Below, in pieces: positions 15,009 to 27,045 of a stretch of 64,000 bases of DNA. The stretch comes from Pempheris klunzingeri (Eukaryota; Chordata; Actinopteri; Acropomatiformes; Pempheridae), in assembly GCF_042242105.1 (NCBI RefSeq), contig NC_092017.1, forward strand, positions 18,562,432 through 18,626,431, given 5' to 3'. Position 1 is the first letter of the stretch; every line of letters starts with the position of its first letter. The position numbers and the translations under genes were made by a program. The notes beneath the pieces were generated by a model that was not told where the DNA came from, did no database searches, and saw only the letters and a list, made by a program, of their open reading frames with translations.

Positions 15009-15965
15009 TTATGTGTCTTGGTGGTACCTGTGAAGACACAACGGGGAACCAGTTGAGAGCAGACGAAGCAAAATGAAAAACTAAAAACACACACCTGACA
15101 ACTCTCAGTATTTAATTTGTTGGAAGCTTGGCTACACCCATTACAGGAACTAATATGCGCTGCACCCTTGGAGGAGAACAATGGCAAGTATGCGACGGTA
15201 AACATCAGATTAATGGGAATATCAGTGTAGGTGTGAAGCAGACCTGTTGTACTGCACAATGAAGAATAAAAAAAAGGACTGAAATCGAAAGAGAAAGACT
15301 TCTTACCCGCTCTGTAGGGTGAACTCAGGCAGAGCCCCGAGGGATGTCAGCTGTTCCTCCAGGGCCACAATGCGTAAACCAATGTAGCCGGAAGACAGCA
15401 GCAGCAGCACGACCCTGCAACACGCAAACAGAGTCACAAGTCACATTTACTGCCTTCTTCCTGTCCATGTAATCACTGTAGTAATGGTTAATGACGTCAG
15501 CTTTTATAGAAAGGTGCATGGAGGACCAACGGCTACATACTTCATTAACGCCTATATTCTTAAGCAGTTGTCAGGAAGATGGATTTCCTATTATGCCATG
15601 AGATCTTATAAGATCAACTAGTTTGTTACTACCAGGACATGTTTCTAAAATTCCTCAGAATTTCCCCTTCAGATCTAAATTAGCATATGAGGTGGGGGGG
15701 GGGGGAACCATTGGCTTGAAAGAAGGACAATGTTAGAAGGAGGAAGTGCAACTCACAAAATCAAGTAAATGAAGAGTAAAGTGTTGAGGGTGCTGGCCTC
15801 TCTCTGAACCAGCAGGGACTTGGCCTTTTCCGTCACATTCCAAACCCACGATCCACCTGGAAATGGAAAGTAAACAAATGTAGTTGTCGACTCTACAGAC
15901 CACTTTGACTGTGGTTAGCTGGTTTATTTATCAGACTAGCTGGTAAGTAATGTTGAATGGCAGCC

Positions 15966-15996
<31 letters not shown>

Positions 15997-18900
15997 CTCT
16001 TACCAGATACAGACAGCTCTTCTGAGGACGAACTATCACTCTGCTGCATGTGCAGACTCTTGAAAGCCGACGCATTCCCATTAGGCACTGCCTCTGAAGA
16101 AGGAAGAGGGGTGGGGGGAAAAAAAAAAAAAAATTAATGTCAGCCTGTTAGTAAACTTTGGACTTTGCGTGTAAACTAGTTAGAACAGAAATTAGAACAA
16201 GAGATATTGATTATATATCACATGATATGAGACATGTGATTATTCTACATACAAGTAGCGTTTGCTACATTAACTAGGTTTGCTGCTTAGCCTGTAAATA
16301 AGTTAACGAATGTAAGGAATTAAGCGACCGGCGTAGACCACTCACCTCTGTGTGGTCTGTGCAGAGGCTGGTCCAGTAAAGACTGCGACTCGGAGCCATC
16401 AAATTGGTCGAAGCTGTCGTCCAGACTGGACTGGCTGGAGTTCTGTTGAGACGAGAGGAAGAGAGAGAAAGGAACGCCATCACAAACCGGTCAATCCTAT
16501 AATTCGGACATATCCACAATTCTGTGCATCACATAATGCTTGGAACAAACGTTAGGCCCCGTGACAATGACGTTTGAAATTGTGCAATATTGAGAAAAAG
16601 GTCTCTTACCACAAGTTTGCTCTTATCGAAGCTGTTCTCAGCTGAGGAGAAGACAGGACTACTGTTTGTGCTGCCATCCTGTAACAGGGAGAAGAGTTTA
16701 GGTTTGACTTGTTAGAAATTGTATTTGTAAAAGTTAACATTTGTTTCGACAGTCTGGATGCTCTGAGTTCACAATAGCAGAGTTGTTGCTCCCTTTTCAT
16801 TGCTAAGTTCAATACATTTCCGGAACTCAATTTGAGATTCTGTAACACTTAATACAAAACAATTGCATCATGTCAGATCAATAGGATTAGAACCTGATTG
16901 CAATAAATGCAATAAAAAGTGCACATTTATCATGTCTGAACATCTAAAAACTCTGACATTTGGCCTGAGTGAACTCACCTCTATCTGAGGACATACTGAA
17001 CGCAGCAGCTGGTAACATGATTCTCTGTTCCGCAGCGACACAAACAGGTACTAAACAATGAGAGAGAGAGAAAGGCAAGAATATTAGCCGTGTGAACTAC
17101 AAAACACAGTCATTGATTACATCTAAAGCAGAGTTCAGTGTGTTTAAGCAGGGCTTACATTTGACTTTGAACATCTCTTGTTATAAAAAAGGCTACATGT
17201 CCTAATCAAGTGTTAAATACGATGACTGTGTGGGGCTGGAGGTGTGAAACTGACCTTGTCTCCTTCTGTGGTGCGGACTGACAAGGCGTTGGGTACCAGC
17301 AGAGCCATGTTCTGCTTCTTCACTATGTGGATGCAGGAAACTGGAATCACTACCTGCAAGACGAAACAGCCACAAACAGAAAGTCAGGAAAAGTTTTGTT
17401 TTTTTTAAAAATATATTTTACTAGATTATTAATATACATAAAAATCTAGCAATATAATAAGCACGTATTTTAAAACTAAAAAAAGAAACACCAGGAAAGG
17501 GAGGAGCCAGGGCAGAGCTGCAGCCTACCTTAGTGTCTTTGAGCAGAACTGAGGAGTAGAAACAGGCATGAGTGTCAGTGATGTACAGCCGACCATGGTA
17601 GGGCACTTCCTTCTGCAGGGCACAGATGTATGCTGGGAGAAAAAAGGAGCGCCAACACTTTTAGCTTAATGTGGTTCAGTCATTCGTTAAATTTAGTGAC
17701 AGTGACATTCATTTAATAAAATGTCCTCCTTTTGGCTGGATGATTACGAAAAGGCGGCAATATTTTATTCAAGACCGAGCTGTAAAATAACCTGCATCTG
17801 GTGTCTTGTACCCCCATGAAATCATTCAGTCTCGCCTTCATTTGTGTGTACCTACCGTGTATCAAGTCTTCACTCTTGGGAATGTCTGGGAACAGCTTGT
17901 GGAATTTCTTGTTGTGCTTCATGAAACTCTGAAAGAGAAACGAAAGCGAGAATTAACACCTTCGAATGATGGGCAGACAATGAGCCGTCGCGGCTCGGCG
18001 GCAGCTTTCAACAAAATCTACAGGTCTAGTTTTTGTGACCACACACCATTCACGGAACAGCATTAATATTACGGCGACAAGGACAATGAGTCATTTCCAC
18101 AAATATTTACGTTACATTAAATGTCATGGTGAACTTACGCTTTGTGTGCCAGTGCCCTCTGTGCTCTCAAAGCCTCTGCTGTCAACATCGAACGTCTGGG
18201 ACCTGCTGAGACGAAGAGCATCACTGTCAATTTAAAAAAAAAAAAAAGGACATCGGTGGCTTCAGTGGGTTCGAGTTGATATGAGAAGATACAGAGACCC
18301 TACATGAGAGCGCACACTTTAACACTATGTAGGATATGCAATTTCATCAGAACCCTCTCTAAGCCGAAGAAACCCCCTGCTGTTGCTTGATAGGATTAAG
18401 TTTCAATAACATGAGAAAACCGTTGAATGTTTAAAAAAAAAAAAAAAAAACATTCCATACTGCCCACCACTGGTCTGTGGACTGCTATTGTACGGAAATT
18501 ATTTGTACGTATGTTGATGCCAGAAACGGCTCAAGCATCAAACTTTGATTTATTTCGGATTAAGTAACTCCATCTCGACTGCAGTTTAAGGATCAGGAGT
18601 CTAAGGTATAATTCTAACTTAATGTAACATACTCAAAACAAAATGACAACATATCCCGAGTCTTGGCACTGGAATTCTTGTTGTCTCGATGGATTTCAGT
18701 GATCCATTTGCGTCTTTTCTACGCCTAAAAATCCAATAATGTTTAATTTACCGGCCTATTTTAGTTCTTTAGTTCATGCTGACCCAAAAGGATGGATTCT
18801 CACTCGTAAGCAGCAGAAGGGATGAAGATTGTTCTTCACACCGGCAAATATCACAGGTCTACCTCACGCATTTGAATCATGTGAGAACACAGTCAGTGTT

Positions 18901-21900
18901 CAACGGCTGTGCAGTCATGTGTGTGTCAGGACGGAGCAACAGCTGAGAGTCAGGTCAGGTCTTGTGATGCAAGTTCAGAATAGCTGCGAGTTTCCACTAC
19001 ATGCTGCACGCGATTTTATGCATTTCATGACTGACGAATAATATTTTCCCCCCCACATCTGATAAGACTTTAACCGTTTCATCACTTCCATTTCAGTTTT
19101 TAGATTTCAAAACAATTTTGAAGATGGCCTGTCAGAATAGGATAGGGAGAATAGGAAGTGGGTCTTCATAAAATTGGCTAATTTTATGGTTCCTCTATAA
19201 TTTTGCATACAGGGTTATAGTCAACAGTATATATGACCTTTATGGCTTTATCTTTAGATATTTTATGTTTTTTTTTTCCCCAGGTGTACATATCCAACCA
19301 TCTTCCCCATTAGCCCTACCTGATGGCTACTTGTCTGGTGAGGGTTTTGTGCTGTTGCTGGATCTCAAGCTGGGCCGCCTCCAAGCTCAAAGCTTTCCTC
19401 GTCTCCACCTTCTTGATGCTGCCATTGCTTAAGCTGCTCCTGCTTTTCTTTATTTTGGCTGGCAGCGTGCCACCACTGCTCTCGACTGGGTAGCTGCTGT
19501 ATAAGGGGAAAAAAAACAAACAAACAAACAAAAAAACTGCTTTAGCAACATGTAAAATGTTCATTTTCATTTGCGCATACAATTGACATGTGGAATTTTT
19601 TACAAAAGTTACAGCAAGGACATTACATAAGGCAGCAGGCTTATTTGTTATTTTCACCACTATAGACTATTACAGTATCACACCTAAAACACACTGATGA
19701 AACACCTTTGTAGAAACATACATTCAGAAATCATAACCGGTCCTTCAGCATTTTAACAGCACATGAGACTTTACATCATCTTGGGGTTGAGATTTGGCAA
19801 CTTAATCATTGTTTAGACGTCTTTATTATTAACTAAATCCTTCAATTTAAAGGACGTGTGATGACGGGACTGACATTTGACTCATCTTTATGATGTCTTA
19901 GGAAATGTTACCCCTTCCCTGCTTTTAGTTTTATTGATACGTGTTGCGTCAGTACTGTGGCTGAACAATTACAGCTCCCGTCGGCTTTACAAGCTGATGC
20001 TGTAAAACTGACAAACTTTGACAAACCTCTGTAAACAAGCCGTTTCAATAACCTGTAAAAAAAAAAAAAGTAAAAAGGTTGCAGGAACTGCCTATGTGCT
20101 AATCAAAGGCCATGGCCTGTCCTTGACCAGGAACAGGAAAGAGTCTGCTGCAACATGATGACACAAAATATAGACCTGTAAAATCTATCAGTGACGATGC
20201 AGGACAAATATGAGACAAGCTGACTGCTTTAGTTTTTCAGCATCAGACCGAGGCTTCACTCAAACCGCAAGTTAGGCCAGGCAAATATATTTATATAGCA
20301 CCATTCAGACACAAGGTAATTCATAGTGCTTTACAAGGACAAATAAAATAAACACAAGACAGAAACATTAAAATTGCATGTAGGAGATAATTAATAGACT
20401 TAGACTAGACTAATAACTAAAGAAAACTACTAAGGACCACCTTACCTGGTAATTTTAAGTCGCTTTGATGAACGGAAACTCATATACCTACTGACAGTAG
20501 GCATTTCCTTCGCTTATAGAAAAAACAACAAAAAGAAAAACTCAAAACGCTCTGTTATCTGTAAGCTATAATCACTGGCCTCACGCTATAAAAGCTGAGA
20601 TGTTCAAAACAAAAAATAAATAAATAAATCAAGACACTAAGAAAATAAAACTCCCAAAAAAGATCTTTATAGTCCTTTTAATTCTAAATACGTGGTCCAA
20701 GTTAAGTCAGGGTCCTTCGCCACATCCTGCCAGAAAAAAACTGTATCTGTGTTGCAGTGTGAATGTGCAAGGAGGAAGCCACTTTGTGTTGAGAATGGTG
20801 TGACACTCCGTAGTGGGTGACGTCAAACTCAACCACTCCCCCCACTGCCAAACATGAAAGTGCCCAGCGCACACACACACTCCCTCACGCACACAGTCAG
20901 CGGAGCACAACACAGGCACTGACATGTTTAAGAAAACAAAGCCCGTTCCATGAAATCCTCCACTGAAACATTATCCAACATCAAAATTATATCTTGTTGG
21001 AATTTGCTCCGGTGGGGCAAAGCAGGATCAGGGGCTTCTTAAAATCGCAGTGTGCGAGTAAGAAGGGAAAATACTTGTGAGGTGCTCAGACTGGCCTATC
21101 TGGCCTGATCTAGGAGTGGTGCATTATCCCCTCAGGCGATGAATCGTACCAGGGAGACGGAGCGCAACACAAGCTCAAATGTCCTCCTCAAACTCGCTCA
21201 GTATGTTTAGAACGTCTTTAAAAGTTAGAAAAAGTGACAGTGGCTCTAAGTGACAGTCGGGTGTGTTCCACTGCTCAAGTCTTAATCAAAGAGGACACAC
21301 ATGACTGCATAGCATTTAAAACATTTTGTTGAACAAGTTTCTTCTACGCAGTCAAAAACCCATCTCATAAAAAGTTCTCTAGAGAGCCACCTGAGTAATT
21401 GGGGTAAAGGTCAGAGAGAAAAGGAAAACATGACATGTAGCTTCAGCTGGATGCCTGTCCTGTAATTAAGTCTCGACTGACTATTAAATAGCAACCGGCA
21501 AACACTTAACCACACGTGAGTACAAAAAGAACTTAGTCAAAAGCAGGCATAAGCTTTCATGATATTTCTGTCCACTTATCAGTGATGCTAAGTAAAACCT
21601 ACTGTAGCTGTAAGCTTATCTACTGCACAAACTTAAGGAGTGTTGTGTGTTTTAAAATATAAAATAATTCTAACTAAAATGTCCAAAGCAGCTAGTTAAC
21701 TAAGGCAAGCAACAGTGACTGGTGTTTAGACGGAGACATCACACTGTGAGAACAATTTCATAATCAGCGCTGAACTGTTGACCAGATGGTTTGTCTGTGT
21801 TCAAATATGCTCACCTGACCTGTTTCCACCGGGCAGGGGGTAAAGTCACAGGGCAATATAAGCAATATTCAAAGACTGTAACTGTTTGAATTTCTCAACA

Positions 21901-24900
21901 ACTTCCTCTCCCTGCTCAGGAGTAACTGTAACCATTAACAAGGTCACGTTGAAGCTGCTTCCTGTAACACTCAGGAAGCCACATGCACTCAGTCTTAACT
22001 GACTCAGTGTCAGTTAAAACGTGCTCCGCTTTTAAAAAGCACTCAATAAAAAAAACAGGTGATGGAAGTTCTGAGAATTGAATTGCTTGAAAATATTGTC
22101 ACAGTACAGTCCCTGTATTGCTCTGATGACTACAATCGTTTGTACCCTCATTAACGTCACATCTCTGGAGTTTATGTCAATACACAGACGGTCTGGCAAT
22201 CAGCCACGCAGTGCTACTGTGTATAAGGTTTATTGCAGCGTTTCCAGTAAATACTGCCTGGTTGAAACAGTAGTGTTAAGGAAAAAATGGACATCGGGCG
22301 AAAAAAAAAAAAGAGCAAGAAATGTAATAATCTATGATCGAACAGTGGAAAAATTAATGATTGTTTGAAAAGTGCATTTCATGCCAAGTGTGTCTCAATG
22401 GAGGAAATCAGATCAGCCCAATTCAAGGTCAGCCTATAAATATGCTCAAGGCCAAAGCCATCAATGATGAACAGGTGTGTGTCAATAACCAATGTACAAA
22501 CAACTAAATAAACAAAAACAGGAAAATAATGCATGAGCATTATTAAATATGTAAAGTTTCTTAAAAACCACTTTGTATTTACGAAGTAGGAGGCAGCCTA
22601 CCTGAAATGGGTGTGTGATAGCAAGACGTAAGCCTTGACCCCTGACCTATTTCCTTGTTAGTGCACTATGTCAAACCACCTAGCGAAATCATTGTTGTTC
22701 CAGGCATGCCTGGCTTTTCAAGCCAGCCATGCATAGGCGTATCAAATTCTCTACAGCAGCGGATTAAAATGAGCATGCACGTGGTTATAAGGGCATATTT
22801 ATCTGGACGTGCTCCAGAGTACAATTTGTCTCAGAGGGGAAACGCTACAGCACAAACAGCAACCTCATACGATGACACGTTCTGTGAAATACAGATTAGT
22901 GACCAGCACATGACAGTTTGATCCATTTCTTTATCTGCATTTGTTCTAGCATTATCTTGGGACGGCAGACAAATCACTTCATCACAGACCACAACCATGC
23001 TAGCATGTGCTCCCGGATTCACAAATCGTTTTGGCATTTGAAGCACCATTTTGAAACTTAAGTTTAACAAAGTCAACATTACTTCCCCCCAGTTCAGTGG
23101 GATATATCGCCCAACAATTTGCCAACATTTACTCAATGTTGGTCAAGTCAGCCGTGCCTTATCTGAGACAGTTTGCGCAGTACTGGCTGAGATCAGAAAC
23201 TGGATACGTTTGCTCGCCTTACCTTCCTAGATCCTCTGAGCAATAAGAGTGAGCCACAGCACCCTGTCGGTTCAACAAGCCTTTTCCTCTCTCCATTACC
23301 AACAAATTTCTTCTTCCACGATCCCTAAAAGCTTGCAGGCACCACTGGTCGAGGCAGCCAAATGAGAATGGCAGTTGCGCCTGTTGCACTTGGACCCTGG
23401 GCAGCGTTCGACAAATCAAAAGGGTGTAAAGGTCTGTTTTACTGCAACGTTTGGAAACACTGAAGAGCTCAACGTGGAGATGGTGCCAGAAACACACAGC
23501 GGGAAAGAGGACCCAAAAGAGGAGGGTGAAAAGAGTAACAAAAAAGGACTGGTTGGGGTTGGAGCCTGCAATGCCCTCCCAAGCTTTGTCCTTTCCGAGG
23601 CGGTCTCAGCATGTGTTGTCGTGGAAACGGCTACAACAGTAGGGGGTAAATGGTGGAGAACGCGGGGGGTGAGAGAAACTTTACCAGGCCATTCTCAGTT
23701 TGGAGGGCCTAACAGCAACATTCAAAGGCCTGTTCTCAATAACAACCGGGAGATGGCTTTGAAGCAGCCTGTGCAATGTGCATGACAATAGTTAGCTCAT
23801 GCTCATTGTGGATGATGTAAATGGGGTCATCACACACAGGAATATTTGTTTGACTGGGGGGAAAGTGGAGAAAAGCTCACATTATATGATGAAACAGGCA
23901 ATTAGCTAATGTAGTGTACTGTGAATGTAGCAGACACTCACTTCATTCACAAACCTCAGCTGAGAGCTACTCTTCGTCTATTTGTATACCCATGACATCA
24001 CCATCCAGGAAACTCAGAGAGATAAACTCAAGCTGCACTCTTGACATCAGTCCTAATTTAGCCACCATACATTACTCCTTACCTCTCCTGTTTAACCACC
24101 ACCTGCCGTGTTTTCACTGTAAACGTCTTGCTGCGAGCTGAACGCTTGAGAGGTGGCTGTGTTATAAATACACTTTGCCTTCATAAAAATGGCACAGGTT
24201 TGATCCCTGCTACAGCCACGTGGCCTCTCAGAGTTCTTGAGCCTGGAAGTGAACTTCCTGTTTAACAGACTACACATTGATTGTGTGTACCAACAACATG
24301 CTGTAGATCGACATCAATGGATTGCCTGCAATCCAACATTGACAAAGGTTCAACAAGGTATTGGGCTACTGATTTATCCTTTAAACCTGCTACCCCTGAT
24401 TGCATAATGTCACTTCCTAAATGTCTTCAGAGGCGGTACAAGACATTCCCCAACACATAGCTTACACAACGGTCGTCTTAACCACGCAACTTAAAAGCTA
24501 GACAGCAGGAAATGAAAGAGAAGTTGAAGCAGAAAAAGTGTGTCCTACAGGTTATGGTCAGGCCAGATTAGATGACTGGTGAATACAATGGAAAAGGAGG
24601 ATATATCTGCAATATATATGCTGCCAAGTGGAAAAAAGGGGACGCTTATTAGACTTACACAATAAATTCAATATACACTGTGTACATACTGCATGAGCTT
24701 TCTCGTGTTTGTCTCCCTCCTTTATCAACAGATAAGATTGCACAATGTTTGTGAGGAAGTGCAAGAGCACTTCTTGAGACAGCCGTGTTCATCTTTGTTC
24801 CCAAAAAATGCATTCATACATAAAAATGCTCTTCCTGTCAAATTGTACTGCTAACTTCACCACTAGAGCATTACCGTGCAAAAAATTGTTAGTGACAGTT

Positions 24901-26980
24901 TGATGGAATATTTTTGTTGCTGTGGTATGCTGGGGTGACAGCCTTGTACTCATGTACTTAAAGTTCAATTCAATATCTTTAGACTGACAGCTCCATAAAA
25001 AACAATTCAAAGGCAAGTTATATATTAAGTATACGCTTGGCTTATAAACAGATGAGGATGTTTAATTCACTAGAAAATAGCTGTGACTGAGGTGCAGGCT
25101 GATTTCTCTGGCACGGGACATTCCATCTCGCAAAACAACTCCTCTGGGTATAGAGTTATGATGCTTTCATTCGCTGTCCCAAGATGAGACGGATGATCCC
25201 AGGAGTCTGGCTGTAGACGTCAGCATTACGTCAGCTGGTCTTCAGTGTTAGTGCCCTTAAGACAAAATTACTTATGTATAGAATACTTATGTCAAAGCTT
25301 TCCCACAGTCGCCACTCATGCTGTAACAACACGAGCGCCAGGCTCACATGTGGGGCTGAAATCCAAGTCATCTCTATGAGATCAGCTGAGAATTTACAGA
25401 ACCCGATGGCGAGAGAGCACCACCTTCTGGAGAGCTGTGGATAAGTTGTGTCATGTGAACTGCTGATTCACCGCCATCCAATCAAAACCAGTTTATTCCA
25501 AAGCAAAACAGCAGATTGTTGCAGCTGTGCTTTATTGAGCAAAATAGGACAGTAGAGATATCAAAGTTTTTAGACTTTAGAACCAACCATGCAGCACAGC
25601 ATCTGAGAGTCGTAATCTGTGACAATCTAGTTTTGTACCAGCACAATCACAACTAATTTCACTGTTTATTGGGGTTTAAATTTGGCTGATTCTATAACAG
25701 CTATGCTTGATTCATAACCACAAACCAACAATTAATCACCAGAATGAGAAAATTAAAAGATGTCCCAAAATATTACTCTGGGTTGGGCTGAAAGGGATTA
25801 TGCGTCTGTGCATGTTTGTGTGCATGTGTGGGAGCTTCAATAGAGCAGTCAGGAGGGGCAGGAAAGCGAGCCAGTGGTCATGGCAAAATAACATGCAGCC
25901 TGTGGCGCCCTGCCAGAGCTCAGTCTGCAGCAAAACTGTATGTGGGTGCGTCTGTGTGCGTGCGCCAAGTAGAACAGAAAGTGTGTCTGTGTGCATGTTT
26001 TACAAAATGATGTGTGTGTGTATTTGGATGGGAAGTCATGCAGCCTCGTGCACACTGCATCTCCCTCCACTTCCTCTGTGCTAACTGGGCACCGAGACAG
26101 AGAGGGTCTTTCTTCGGGGCGACTTAGACTACATTCAATGACCAGGCATGTGAGCAGAGTGGAGTGGGGCTGGTGTGGTGGTGGCTGGAAAAACCCACCT
26201 GACTTTAAAATCATTAAAAGTAAAAAGTAGGTCACTCTACTGTACACAAAGGTGGCATGGATTTAATCTACAGTAGAATTTTGTTGATCTCAGGCTCTCA
26301 GAGCCACATGTTGATTGAGTATATACTCCCGTCCAATATTATTATATGTGCCAAAGCCATTTTGAATCCATAATGAATTGTACATTTACATCTGGAACAA
26401 TTCAGTTTATAGCTGAAATGCAACCTGTTAAAAATAAAAAAATACAATCAACCTACAGAGCAGGATGGTTGACTATATATCACTGAGGGCAAAGCGTATA
26501 AATCTGTAGCAGGTAATTTCACAGATTAGAGTAGCAACTCTGCTAAAAATCTTCTACCCATGAGTGTACTTTTCAGGCTAAAATTACATAATTTGCTTAT
26601 GTCATTTCATTAATTGAGTCATTCAGATATTACAGGTTTGAATAAACAGGGTTTTACCCTTTTTCTCTAATTGTGTATCCATACTGAGTTTTTACTGTGC
26701 TGGGAAAGAACAAAAAAAAATTCATGGCATTCTTCACATAGAAAAAAAACAAACTGTCTAATGCATTGTATGGATGGCAAAAATAAAGTGGTGCAGTGTG
26801 CATCCAGTAATTTAACACTATTCTCAGTTATTTTTACATTTTGAACAAGTTAACACTCTTAACATTTCTTTATTTTCTCAAGTGATGTTGTTTTCGCAAG
26901 ATATTTCATCTAAATGAAATGTCTCTGTTGAAGTGTAACCAGACTTTTGAGTGATAAGTTCTCTCAGCACTAGTAGGGTC

Positions 26981-27045
<65 letters not shown>

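Noticed and set aside
23375..23785. 136-codon plus-strand frame in intron 1 of the GRAMD2-type gene
   Set aside because: No similarity I recognise, no splice partner, and it overlaps the opposite-strand candidate exon 1C.
25707..26247. Overlapping 125- and 132-codon frames on opposite strands
   Set aside because: Cys/Val and His/Thr-rich text from TG-rich sequence; no domain, no splice signals.
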